Shown here: positions 45,193 through 55,270 of the stretch, piece by piece
Numbering within the stretch: position 1 is the first letter of the stretch
Layout: every line of letters begins with the position of its first letter
Assembly: GCF_046237015.1 (NCBI RefSeq)
Contig: NZ_JBJYIN010000007.1
Span: 62,001-126,000 of the forward strand
DNA length: 64,000 nt
Source of the DNA: JBJYIN01 sp046237015
GTDB lineage: Bacteria; Pseudomonadota; Gammaproteobacteria; Enterobacterales; Enterobacteriaceae
Direction: 5' to 3'
Notes under the pieces: model-generated
Databases searched by the model: none
What the model saw: the letters and a program-made list of their open reading frames with translations, nothing else
What the model was told of the DNA's origin: nothing
Translations under genes and position numbers: made by a program

Positions 45193-45720
45193 ATGGCAGT
45201 ACCGAATACGAAAGAAGCATTGATTACGGCGATCGATCACCAATTTGCACTTTTGATGAAGAAAATTAATGCGGTGCCGCCAGAATTGGCTTTTAACGCC
45301 GATATGCCGGGACACGCACAGGGTTCTTACATGAGCGCGGCCAACCTGGTGTCCTATTTATTAGGGTGGGGTAATTTAGTGTTGAAGTGGCATGATCGGG
45401 AGCGTCAGGGCATGTCGATTGACTTCCCGGAAACGGGTTATAAATGGAATCAGCTTGGGCTGTTGGCACAAAAATTCTATCAGGACTATGCATCGATACA
45501 GGATTGGCCAACGCTGGTTGCACAGTTGGAAGACAATAAGGGCAAATTAATTATGCTGGTTGAGGGATATTCGAACGCTCAACTGTATGACGAACCGTGG
45601 TATGGCAAGTGGACTCGCGGCAGAATGATTCAGTTTAATACGGCGTCACCCTATAAAAACGCGGCCGGTCGTCTACGAGCCTGGGAAAAACAGCGCCTAT
45701 CACAACATGCTGTTCCATGA
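45193..45720 (+). CDS. ClbS/DfsB family four-helix bundle protein
   Basis: A 175-residue protein beginning MAVPNTKEALITAI; this ATG has AGGA at a suitable distance, whereas an in-frame ATG at 45175 would add six unusual residues. The ClbS/DfsB (DUF1706) hallmarks are present: the N-terminal VPNTKEALI helix, SAANLVSYLLGWGNLVLKW near residue 50, PETGYKWNQLG near 80, and WTRGRMIQFNTASPYKNA near 140. E. coli ClbS is a cyclopropane hydrolase that protects against colibactin; most family members have no known substrate. No colibactin-type cluster lies in this window. Confidence 0.87.
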   Translation: MAVPNTKEALITAIDHQFALLMKKINAVPPELAFNADMPGHAQGSYMSAANLVSYLLGWGNLVLKWHDRERQGMSIDFPETGYKWNQLGLLAQKFYQDYASIQDWPTLVAQLEDNKGKLIMLVEGYSNAQLYDEPWYGKWTRGRMIQFNTASPYKNAAGRLRAWEKQRLSQHAVP

Positions 45721-45739
45721 TGACATCGTTCGCTGAATA

Positions 45740-46777
45740 TCAATAATCGGTTTCCGTGGGCGTTATAAAAAAGGGCCCATTCTGAATGGAGTCCCTGATT
45801 TGCAGCTCGGGCACCAAAATATTCTCTTTAGAAAAATAGCCGCCATCCAGCATAGATATCAGGCGGTTAATCACCTCACTGAACATCGCGCTAATCGGGT
45901 CTTTAATACTGGATAACGCAGGCTTCAGGAAGGGCGCGGTGGGGATATCGTCGAATCCCACGATAGAGAGGTCGTTGGGTACGGAAACCCCCGCTTCACT
46001 TAACTTTTTCATCGCGCCAATTGCCATATTGTCATTGCTGGCGAGCAACGCGCTGAAGGTGACTTGATGACCCAATAACGATGCTATTCCCTGATATCCG
46101 CTGGCTGGCGTCCATGCACCTTTGACGATAAGTTCGTCGCGAACGGCAATATGGGCATGGCTTAGCGCATCTTTATAACCGGAAAGTCGCTCAATGGCTG
46201 TCGGTGAGTCCAGCGAACCCGTAATGAACGCAATATCACGATGGCCCCGTTCAATCAGGTAACGAGTGGCGTTATAGCTGGCACCCTTGTGGTCGCAGCA
46301 GATACAGTGGCTTTGATGTTTTCGTAGTTTACGATTAACCACCATGATTGGTTGTTTATGCTCTTCGATAATCATGTCCATTTCATCCACGGTCAAAAAT
46401 CGTGGGTAGACAATGATGGCATCGCAGCGTAAATCCAGCAGGAATTGAATGGCGGCTTTTTCTTCTTCCGCGCTGTGCTTGCCATCCACCAGAATCAACT
46501 GGCGACCATTTTCCTCCAGTTTTTTGGCGGCCTGCGACAGCAGTTCGCTAAAATAGCTGCCACTGTAAAGTGTGTTGGTCACGACCATGCCGATGCATTC
46601 CGATTTGCTGGTTGCCAGATTGCGTGCCAGTAAATTCGGCCGATATCCTGTCTCCTCAATGGCCTTGTAGACCAGCGTTTTGGTTTCGTCGCTGGTATAT
46701 CCTTTACCTGACAGCACTCGTGATACGGTGGCTTTTGAAACGCCTGCTTTTTTTGCGACTTCCTGCATTGTAGACAT
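45740..46777 (-). CDS. ascG: LacI family repressor of the asc (beta-glucoside) genes
   Basis: A 345-residue repressor. The start MSTMQEVAKKAGVSKATV at 46777 has GGA eight bases upstream; a longer frame to 46819 is less likely. The helix-turn-helix EVAKKAGVSKATVSRVLSG is followed by the hinge RPNLLARNLAT and a periplasmic-binding-protein-like effector domain with the closing LSIVGFDDIPTAPFLKP. It diverges from ascF and ascB, the gene arrangement of the E. coli asc system in which AscG represses ascFB. The palindrome at 46972 is its probable operator. Confidence 0.92.
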   Translation of the reverse strand: MSTMQEVAKKAGVSKATVSRVLSGKGYTSDETKTLVYKAIEETGYRPNLLARNLATSKSECIGMVVTNTLYSGSYFSELLSQAAKKLEENGRQLILVDGKHSAEEEKAAIQFLLDLRCDAIIVYPRFLTVDEMDMIIEEHKQPIMVVNRKLRKHQSHCICCDHKGASYNATRYLIERGHRDIAFITGSLDSPTAIERLSGYKDALSHAHIAVRDELIVKGAWTPASGYQGIASLLGHQVTFSALLASNDNMAIGAMKKLSEAGVSVPNDLSIVGFDDIPTAPFLKPALSSIKDPISAMFSEVINRLISMLDGGYFSKENILVPELQIRDSIQNGPFFITPTETDY

Positions 46778-46894
46778 GACACATTCCGACTCCGGAGAAA
46801 TTAAGCCTATTTTACACATTTTTGTTCATTCGCAAGCAGGATGCCGGAAGGGGAATGACGCCCTGTTTTAGGGAGCGTGCTGAATCCTTTCCAT

Positions 46895-46984
46895 TTCGAT
46901 CATCATCACAAATTAGTAAAAATAAAAAATTTATCTATTGATATATTTTTAATATATAAACATCATCTTGTGGAACCGGTTACC
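46895..46984. promoter_or_regulatory. asc control region: possible CRP site and AscG operator
   Basis: GGAACCGGTTACC (46972-46984) holds the 8-bp palindrome AACCGGTT, with the central CG expected for a LacI-family operator. TTCGATCATCATCACA (46895-46910) has a perfect right CRP half-site TCACA and a poor left half. Both lie in the 379-base gap between ascG and ascF. The rest of the gap is very AT-rich (for example 46917-46962) and shows no gene. Confidence 0.6.
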
Positions 46985-47156
46985 CATTAGTGTTTCATCT
47001 GCCGAGTGATGATAGGGGTTTCCGACATAAATATATTCATAACCTAATGAATTTAAAAAATAAATGTACGTTTATGCACAAGCGATAAGCCAATTTTAAT
47101 GGCTTCGGGTTGTTTATCTTGATGTAGCGTACGCCATGACGAGAGATCTCTTACCC

Positions 47157-48629
47157 ATGTCAAAGAATTTTGCGGCAGTATCACGATCGATAGTTGATGC
47201 CATTGGTGGTGCGAATAACGTAGAGGCAGTGACGCATTGTATGACGCGCCTGCGTTTTGTGCTGAAAGACGATAACGCAGTCAATGTCGCAGAACTGAAG
47301 GCCGTGAGTGGCGTCCTCGGTGTGGTGAAGAATGACAATCAGTGTCAGGTCATCATCGGTAATAACGTTTCTCATGCCTATGCAGAAGTGCTGAAACTGA
47401 TGCCAGAGAACCTCCAGCCCGCGGAAGCCAGCACAACAAAAAACAAGATCACGCTACGGCGCATTGGCGCGGGGATTCTGGATGCGTTGATCGGAACCAT
47501 GTCGCCGCTGATCCCAGCCATTATCGGCGGATCGATGGTGAAATTGCTGGCCATGATTCTGGATATGACTGGCGTCTTTGAAAAAGGCTCATCCACGCTC
47601 ATTATTTTAAATGTGATTGGCGATGGCGCATTCTTCTTCCTGCCGATTATGGTGGCGGCCTCGGCGGCAGTGAAATTTAAAACGAACATGTCGTTGGCGA
47701 TTGCCATTGCTGGTGTATTAGTTCATCCCAATTTCATTGATTTGATGGCCAAAGCGGCGCAGGGCCAGCAGGTTGAGTTTATTGGCCTTTCCGTTACGGC
47801 GGTGAAATATACCTATACCGTTATTCCGGCGTTATGTATGACCTGGATCCTTTCTTACATTGAAAAATGGGTAGATCGCATTACGCCCGCGGTCACCAAG
47901 AACTTTCTGAAGCCGATGTTAATCGTGCTGATTTCGGCGCCTATCGCCATTATGCTTATTGGTCCGATCGGTATCTGGATTGGTAGCGGTATATCTGCCG
48001 TGGTTTATACCGTACATGATTATCTGGGCTGGCTTTCTGTCGCCATTATGGGCGCGATCTGGCCATTGTTGGTCATGACCGGCATGCATCGTGTTTTTAC
48101 ACCAACGATTATTCAAACGATCGCGGAAACGGGTAAAGAAGGCATGGTGATGCCTTCTGAAATCGGCGCCAACCTGTCGCTAGGCGGCTCTTCTCTGGCC
48201 GTGGCATGGCGTACAAAAAACCCTGAACTTCGTCAAACCGCGCTGGCTGCGGCGGCCTCCGCGATCGTTGCGGGTATCTCTGAACCGGCTTTGTATGGTG
48301 TGGCGCTTCGCTTAAAACGTCCGCTGATCGCCTGCCTCATTACCGGTTTTATCTGCGGGGCCGTTGCCGGTATTGGTGGATTAGCGAGCCATTCTATGGC
48401 GTCGCCGGGATTGTTCACTAGCGTTCAGTTTTTTGACCCGACAAATCCGATGAGCATCGCATGGGTGTTTGGAGTCATGCTCCTGTCCGTGGTGATCTCC
48501 TTCTTTGTTACGCTGTTGCTGGGTTTTGACGATATCCCGGTAGACGACGCTGTTGCAAAAGACGATCGGAAAAACGATCCCCAATCCTCCTCAATTTCAA
48601 CACCGCAAAATACAGTAAAAACTCACTAG
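47157..48629 (+). CDS. ascF: PTS beta-glucoside-specific EIIBC component
   Basis: A 490-residue phosphotransferase permease that imports and phosphorylates aryl-beta-glucosides such as arbutin, salicin and cellobiose. The start MSKNFAAVS at 47157 matches family N-termini and has GAGAG upstream; a frame to 47136 is open but lacks a ribosome-binding site. The IIB domain carries the phosphorylated cysteine in VTHCMTRLRFVLKD; the IIC membrane domain starts near residue 100 and includes GGSSLAVAWRTKN and ISEPALYGVALRLKRP. There is no IIA domain, as in E. coli AscF, so phosphate must come from a separate IIA protein (usually Crr). Confidence 0.94.
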   Translation: MSKNFAAVSRSIVDAIGGANNVEAVTHCMTRLRFVLKDDNAVNVAELKAVSGVLGVVKNDNQCQVIIGNNVSHAYAEVLKLMPENLQPAEASTTKNKITLRRIGAGILDALIGTMSPLIPAIIGGSMVKLLAMILDMTGVFEKGSSTLIILNVIGDGAFFFLPIMVAASAAVKFKTNMSLAIAIAGVLVHPNFIDLMAKAAQGQQVEFIGLSVTAVKYTYTVIPALCMTWILSYIEKWVDRITPAVTKNFLKPMLIVLISAPIAIMLIGPIGIWIGSGISAVVYTVHDYLGWLSVAIMGAIWPLLVMTGMHRVFTPTIIQTIAETGKEGMVMPSEIGANLSLGGSSLAVAWRTKNPELRQTALAAAASAIVAGISEPALYGVALRLKRPLIACLITGFICGAVAGIGGLASHSMASPGLFTSVQFFDPTNPMSIAWVFGVMLLSVVISFFVTLLLGFDDIPVDDAVAKDDRKNDPQSSSISTPQNTVKTH

Positions 48630-50078
<1,449 letters not shown>

Positions 50079-50317
50079 ATAGCGCCGATCATCATCGGAG
50101 TCGGTTGCCGACAAACTGCCGATCACTCTTGCCGCCTTCATGAGTGAATCGGAGTTTGGGGGCAACATAACGTTGGCTTCCTGTCCTAGTGTGAATATAT
50201 TACCGTTCTATAATGAGTTAGATTCTCAATATTTCTGATATTGCCTTTACTTTTCTTCGTTACGCGACCCATTTATGGCGCGCGTAAGTTCCCCCGATAA
50301 CATGGATGGGTATCCCT

Positions 50318-51109
50318 ATGAACCAGTCACTTCCTGATATCGCTTTTTTCCACGAACTCGCCAACCTGGCTAGCCAGGAAACGTTACCTCGTTTTCGATC
50401 AAATCTGGATAATCCGGTTGAAACAAAACCCAAAGAGGGGTTCCGCTTTGATCCGGTAACGGCGGCCGACCGCAACGCGGAACGCGTCATGCGCGAGTTG
50501 ATTACGCAACGCTATCCAGATCATGCTATTCAAGGGGAAGAATTTGGCTTCAGCGGTGAGGGGCCTATTCGTTGGGTGCTGGATCCGGTGGATGGAACGC
50601 GTCCTTTCTTGTGTGGTTTACCGATATGGGGAACGCTGATTGGCTTGCTTCATGATGAGCGGGCCGTGATGGGTATGATGAGTCAACCTTATACCAGTGA
50701 GTGTTTTTGGGCTGACGGTGTACGTGCCTGGATGCGTAATCGGCATGGAGAAAAACAACTGGAAACACGCAAAGGCATTGTGTTGGAACAGGCTATTTTG
50801 CATACCACGGCACCGGAAGCCGTTGCCATGAATCCGGCAGTCAACTTTGCCGAGTTGACCAGACAAACGTTAATGACGCGTTACGGCGGGGAGTGTTATG
50901 CCGTCTCCATGCTGGCGGCGGGCTGCATCGATATTTGTGTAGAGTTCGGGCTTCAACCTTACGATATTGTGGCGTTGATTCCGATTGTTGAACAAGCCGG
51001 TGGTGTGATCACGGATATCAATGGTCAACGAGCGGAATCGGGTGGCACGGTGGTAGCAACAGGCTGTCCGGCACTTCATGAACAGGTCCTACGGGTACTG
51101 AATGGATAG
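50318..51109 (+). CDS. Inositol monophosphatase family protein, HisN (histidinol-phosphatase)-like
   Basis: A 263-residue magnesium-dependent phosphatase. The start MNQSLPDIAF at 50318 has GGATGGG seven bases upstream; the ATG at 50306 overlaps this signal. The metal-site motifs are present: IQGEEFG near residue 72, WVLDPVDGTRPF near 88, and the late QPYDIVALIPIVEQAGG near 215. The threonine-arginine after DPVDG and the GGECYAVSMLAAGCIDI stretch fit the HisN branch that dephosphorylates histidinol phosphate in actinobacteria. Enterobacteria already make this activity with HisB, so here the substrate may be another phosphate ester. The gene stands alone. Confidence 0.82.
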   Translation: MNQSLPDIAFFHELANLASQETLPRFRSNLDNPVETKPKEGFRFDPVTAADRNAERVMRELITQRYPDHAIQGEEFGFSGEGPIRWVLDPVDGTRPFLCGLPIWGTLIGLLHDERAVMGMMSQPYTSECFWADGVRAWMRNRHGEKQLETRKGIVLEQAILHTTAPEAVAMNPAVNFAELTRQTLMTRYGGECYAVSMLAAGCIDICVEFGLQPYDIVALIPIVEQAGGVITDINGQRAESGGTVVATGCPALHEQVLRVLNG

Positions 51110-51164
51110 CCTTTGTGATGAGCAGCCACGTGATGAGTTGTATTTTTATCGATATGACGATAAG

Positions 51165-52103
51165 TCAGGCTGGCTTGATGGTGAAAGCCCGATAGGTCTG
51201 CAACAGGGCGGTACGTTTAAGTAAATGTTCTCTCAACTTCATGTGTAACTGACGTATCGCTGGAGAAAACTGTTTGCGGTGGGGACAAATTAGGTGAAGT
51301 GGTGCCGCTTCACCCTGTTGTTCGGGCAGCAGCACTTCCAGCCTTCCTGCTTCGACATCTTGGCTGACATCAATCCAGGATTTATAGACGATACCTAATC
51401 CTTCTAATGCCCAGCGGCGAGCAATGTCGGCATCATCGCTTTGGAGACGGCCTTTCACGGTGATGTAGCGGCGGGCTCCGTTTTCAGGAAATACCCACTT
51501 ATCATAGAGACGTCCGTTCAATGAATAGAGCAGACAATGATGTTGATGCAGATCTTCTAACACTTGCGGGTGCCCGGCTTTTTCCAGATATCGAGGTGCA
51601 GCGACCAGTACACGTCGGTTGTCTTCAGCCAGTGGTAGTGCAACATAGCTTCCATTTTCTGTGACACCGTAACGAATGGCAATATCGACGGGATCGCGAA
51701 AAACATCGCTAACGTGATCGGAAAGAAATAGCCGTAGCGTCAATTTGGGATGGGAATCGCAAAACTCGGTGATCCATGGCAGCAGCACGTTACGCCCGAT
51801 GTCAGACGGCATCGCGATCTTGATTTCGCCCTGTATTTCGTGTGTTTCACCGTGGAGTGTTTCCTGACTGCTCTTGAGTATTTCCAGCATTTCATGGGCA
51901 AACGGCAGATATTTTTCCCCTTCTGCGGTTAGCCGTAGGCTGCGCGTTGAACGCGCAAACAGACGAATATCCAACTCGCGTTCAAGACGCTGAATGGCGG
52001 CGCTCACCTGTCCTGGTAGCAAATTGGCTTCGCGAGCGGCGTTGGAAAAACTCCCCAGTGCGGCAGAGCGGACGAAAAGGGTGAGATCCTCAAGACGAAT
52101 CAT
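51165..52103 (-). CDS. LysR family transcriptional regulator
   Basis: A 312-residue LysR-type regulator. ATG 52103 is preferred to GTG 52109 because AGGAG lies six bases upstream. The N-terminal helix-turn-helix is FVRSAALGSFSNAAREANLL with LPGQVSAAIQRLERELDIRL, followed by the RSTRSLRLTAEGEKYL linker helix. The remainder is the two-lobed effector domain. It diverges from the dehydrogenase gene at 52258 across 154 bases, a standard arrangement for regulator and target. The inducer is unknown. Confidence 0.92.
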   Translation of the reverse strand: MIRLEDLTLFVRSAALGSFSNAAREANLLPGQVSAAIQRLERELDIRLFARSTRSLRLTAEGEKYLPFAHEMLEILKSSQETLHGETHEIQGEIKIAMPSDIGRNVLLPWITEFCDSHPKLTLRLFLSDHVSDVFRDPVDIAIRYGVTENGSYVALPLAEDNRRVLVAAPRYLEKAGHPQVLEDLHQHHCLLYSLNGRLYDKWVFPENGARRYITVKGRLQSDDADIARRWALEGLGIVYKSWIDVSQDVEAGRLEVLLPEQQGEAAPLHLICPHRKQFSPAIRQLHMKLREHLLKRTALLQTYRAFTIKPA

Positions 52104-52257
52104 TTTCACTCCTGGCGTTAAAGTCTTAACCTAATATACCTATTTTTGGAAAAATTCGCCTAGGGTAAGCTAATCATCATGACGTGATTTGCAACCGTAC
52201 GGATTAACGCGTTGCTGTCTATCTCATTTCCTTTATAAACATTATTCGGAGATTGCC

Positions 52258-53268
52258 ATGATGAAAGCCGTTGTTTATAGCCAAAATGGTTTACCCATTC
52301 AGGATCCACAGTCTTTATATGATACCGAATTCGCTAAGCCGGAGCCTGGTACTCATGATCTGCTGGTGAAAATTCGGGCTATTGCGGTGAATCCAGTTGA
52401 TACCAAAGTTCGCACTAATGCGCCAACAGATACGCCGCGTATTCTGGGGTGGGATGCTGTTGGAACGGTAGAAGCGGTGGGCAAGGACGTCACGCTGTTT
52501 AAGGTCGGCGATGAGGTGTATTACGCTGGCTCTCTTGTCAGGCCGGGGTCTTATGCCGAGTATGGCCTTGTTGATGAACGTATCGCCGGCCATAAACCGA
52601 CATCATTGAGCGACGCGGATGCTGCCGCGCTGCCATTGACTTCCCTGACTGCGTGGGAATTACTGTTCGACCGTCTGGGTCTGAAAGAAGGCGAGGGTGA
52701 GGGGGATGCATTGCTGATCGTCGGTGCAGCAGGTGGTGTCGGTTCGATTCTGACGCAACTTGCTCGTAAGCTGACGGGATTACGTGTTATCGGGACGGCT
52801 TCACGTCCGGAAACGACCGAATGGGTTCGTGATCTTGGGGCCCATGATGTTATCGACCATACCCTTCCTCTTGCGGAAGAATTGAAGCGTATCGGCGAGC
52901 CACAAGTACGCTATGTCGCCAGTCTGACGCAGACGGATAAACATTATTCTCAAATCGTTGAAGCCTTGTTGCCACAGGGAAAACTCGGAATTATCGACGA
53001 TCCCATTCAGCTCGATGCAACGCAACTCAAACGCAAAGCTATCTCACTTCATTGGGAACTGATGTTTACACGTTCGCTGTTCCAGACGCCGGATATGATC
53101 CGTCAGCATGAGATTTTGGAGGGTGTACGTAATCTGGTTGATAATGGTACGATCCGCACGACGGTAGGGAACCATTTCGGCACTATTAACGCTGCAAATC
53201 TGCGTCGGGCACACGAATTGATTGAAAGCGGACGTTCTCAAGGAAAAATCGTTCTTGAAGGTTTCTAA
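52258..53268 (+). CDS. Zinc-type alcohol dehydrogenase-like (MDR superfamily) oxidoreductase
   Basis: A 336-residue medium-chain dehydrogenase/reductase. The start at 52258 (MMKAVVYSQNG) follows GGAG by six bases; a frame reaching 52189 is open but unsupported. The N-terminal domain has AIAVNPVDTKVR and the NADPH-binding Rossmann motif is VGAAGGVGSILTQLARKL near residue 160. Catalytic zinc ligands of true alcohol dehydrogenases are not evident, so it belongs to the zinc-free quinone reductase/enoyl reductase group often annotated as zinc-binding. It is the probable target of the divergent LysR regulator. Confidence 0.87.
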   Translation: MMKAVVYSQNGLPIQDPQSLYDTEFAKPEPGTHDLLVKIRAIAVNPVDTKVRTNAPTDTPRILGWDAVGTVEAVGKDVTLFKVGDEVYYAGSLVRPGSYAEYGLVDERIAGHKPTSLSDADAAALPLTSLTAWELLFDRLGLKEGEGEGDALLIVGAAGGVGSILTQLARKLTGLRVIGTASRPETTEWVRDLGAHDVIDHTLPLAEELKRIGEPQVRYVASLTQTDKHYSQIVEALLPQGKLGIIDDPIQLDATQLKRKAISLHWELMFTRSLFQTPDMIRQHEILEGVRNLVDNGTIRTTVGNHFGTINAANLRRAHELIESGRSQGKIVLEGF

Positions 53269-53690
53269 ACAAGGGTGTTCTTGTGTCCGATTGCCGCTTA
53301 GCCACATTTTTATGCAAACTAAGCGACTGTTTCGTGCGCGATAATGGCATCACTTTTATGCAGCCTCATGGCACGCGCCCGACACGGGGCGGCTCAAACG
53401 CCGCTCGCCCCGTGACCCCAGGCTGTCGGCTGAAATTATGCCGCTGACGCGGTGCCTTCGTCGACATCGGGCTTAACGGACCGCTTGCGACACGTTTACT
53501 CACCCCATAAATGGGGTTCGCCCTGCGGGCCAGCACAAGTGCTGTTCAAAAACGTCTTTGACGTTTTTGTCTGACGTGACGCAAGCTTTCGCCGCATCCC
53601 TGCGGCTCATCCTAAGCCCGCTGTCTCCTCAGCATAATTTTTTACGCCGATCACAGCACTCCGGCGATCTTTATAAATACACGCACGAGG
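53269..53690. other. Hairpin-rich gap of 422 bases between convergent genes
   Basis: No gene is evident. The stretch from about 53370 is GC-rich and full of short inverted repeats: CACGGGGCG (53383-53391) with CGCCCCGTG (53406-53414), CCCC-ATAAAT-GGGG near 53503, CCGCA-TCC-CTGCGG near 53592, and the perfect stem at 53547. Such density suggests a repeated mobile-like intergenic element rather than a plain terminator. Confidence 0.55.
53547..53569. terminator. Bidirectional terminator-like hairpin
   Basis: CAAAAACGTC (53547-53556) pairs perfectly with GACGTTTTTG (53560-53569) over a TTT loop. A-rich and T-rich flanks within the stem make it work in either direction, suiting the convergent genes on each side. 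Confidence 0.65.
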
Positions 53691-54461
53691 TTAAGTTTGG
53701 TTCGCTCGGTGATGACCATGACGAATTGCGTGTAGCACCTGCCGCTGTAGATCGGAAAACTCCGGGCTGGCTATCAGATCTTCGTGGCGTGGTCGAGGTA
53801 ATGGCACATCAAATGTTGTCTGGATACTGCCGGGCCCCATCACCACGATGCGATCGGAGAGATACACTGCTTCTTCAATATCATGGGTCACGAACATAAC
53901 GGTCAAACGATGCTGTTCCCAAATACCGGTTAATAACTCCTGCATTTGGTGACGTGTCATCGCATCCAGTGCGCCAAAAGGCTCATCCATCAGCAGGATT
54001 TTTGGGCGATATGACAGTGCTCGAGCAATTGCTACTCGTTGTTTCATCCCACCAGAAAGTTCCGTTGGCCAGGCATCGGCAAATGCAGTGAGCTGTACCA
54101 ACTCAAGGTGTTGGTCGGCTTTCTCCCGACATTCTGTCCTGCTGTACCCGGCAGCCTTCAGCGCGAACTCGATGTTTTGCCGCGCGGTCAGCCACGGCAG
54201 CAACGTATAAGACTGAAAAACGACGCCGCGATCAATTCCCGCACCGCGAATGGTTTTGCCATCGACCTGTACGTCACCGCTATCATAATCTTCCAGCCCA
54301 GCGGCGATGGAAAGCAGCGTGCTTTTACCGCAACCGGACGTCCCGACAACCGATACAAATTCGTTGTCAGCCAGTTCCAGATTAATGTTGTGCAGCACTT
54401 CACGAGACTGCTTACCAACCTGAAACGATTTACTCAGGTTAGATATCGTAAGAACAGACAT
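53691..54461 (-). CDS. TauB/SsuB-type ABC transporter ATP-binding protein
   Basis: A 256-residue ATPase of the nitrate/sulfonate/taurine import family. The start MSVLTISNLSKSF at 54461 overlaps the permease stop (TGATG), showing translational coupling; a longer frame upstream is only the permease gene read in another frame. Walker A is VGTSGCGKSTLL near residue 40, the signature LSGGMKQRVAIARAL near 138, Walker B ILLMDEPFGALD near 158 and the switch His in FVTHDIEEAVYLS. With the permease and binding protein upstream it makes a complete three-gene importer. The substrate is unknown. Confidence 0.92.
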   Translation of the reverse strand: MSVLTISNLSKSFQVGKQSREVLHNINLELADNEFVSVVGTSGCGKSTLLSIAAGLEDYDSGDVQVDGKTIRGAGIDRGVVFQSYTLLPWLTARQNIEFALKAAGYSRTECREKADQHLELVQLTAFADAWPTELSGGMKQRVAIARALSYRPKILLMDEPFGALDAMTRHQMQELLTGIWEQHRLTVMFVTHDIEEAVYLSDRIVVMGPGSIQTTFDVPLPRPRHEDLIASPEFSDLQRQVLHAIRHGHHRANQT

Positions 54462-55270
54462 CAGACGCGCCTCTTGTTGTATCGGAACAGAACGCGCTCT
54501 GCGGCACGCATCAGCTGATCGCTGATTAATCCTAAAACACCTAACAGCAGGATATAGCCGATGATAGTATCGGTGGCGAAGAAACGTTGTGATACCACAA
54601 TCCGGTAGCCCAGACCTGACGTTGAGGCGACTAACTCTGCCAGCACTAACCAAGTCCATGCCCATCCCAAGCTGATACGCAATGCGTCCCAAATACCCGG
54701 TAAAGCACCGGGTAGGACAATGCGAAACAGAATCTTTCTATCCGGCATTCCTAGTGTGCGGCCCAATCCGACAAAGTCGACGGGAACCCGTTTTACCGCA
54801 TCAATCACCATCAGAACTTGCTGGAAAAAAGTACCAATCCAGATGATCAAGAATTTTTGCACATCATCGGTACCGGTCCAGAGAATGGTTAACGGAACAA
54901 ACGCGACGACCGGCATGTAACGGATAAAATCGACGAGCGGTTCGGTGAGAGCTTTGAATACGCCATAACAGCCTGCCAGCACACCTATCACAATGGCCAT
55001 GGCAGAGGAAATAAGAAAAGCAACGCTGATTCGGTACAGGCTGCTTTTCACATCGCTCCATAGCGTACCGTCTAGCGCCAGACTGACCATTTTTAACCAC
55101 ACATCACTGAGCTTGGGTAAAAATATGGCAGGGACGGTACCACTGCGTGTTGCCAGCCACCACAGTAAAAACAGCGTAATAAATAATCCTACGCTGATAC
55201 TGATAAATAGGGTGCGGGAAGGAAGTCGCCCGATCACCAAAAGGTTTAATGATTTACGACGAACTTTCAT
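54461..55270 (-). CDS. TauC/SsuC-type ABC transporter permease
   Basis: A 269-residue permease with about six membrane segments. The ATPase-contacting loop is VGLGRTLGMPDRKILFRIVLP near residue 165, followed by ALPGIWDALRISLGWAWTWLV, both characteristic of the taurine/sulfonate/nitrate class. Its ATG overlaps the end of the binding-protein gene by four bases (55267-55270), and its stop overlaps the ATPase start. The gene order binding protein, permease, ATPase differs from tauABC, where the ATPase is in the middle. Confidence 0.92.
   Translation of the reverse strand: MKVRRKSLNLLVIGRLPSRTLFISISVGLFITLFLLWWLATRSGTVPAIFLPKLSDVWLKMVSLALDGTLWSDVKSSLYRISVAFLISSAMAIVIGVLAGCYGVFKALTEPLVDFIRYMPVVAFVPLTILWTGTDDVQKFLIIWIGTFFQQVLMVIDAVKRVPVDFVGLGRTLGMPDRKILFRIVLPGALPGIWDALRISLGWAWTWLVLAELVASTSGLGYRIVVSQRFFATDTIIGYILLLGVLGLISDQLMRAAERVLFRYNKRRV

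Noticed and set aside
53558..53899. Rightward open frame of 113 codons after the dehydrogenase
   Set aside because: Its 3' half is antisense to the TauB-like ATPase and its 5' half crosses the hairpin-rich gap; no supporting signal.
54462..54692. N-terminal extension of the TauB-like ATPase
   Set aside because: The extension is the permease coding sequence in another frame; the start overlapping the permease stop matches family N-termini.
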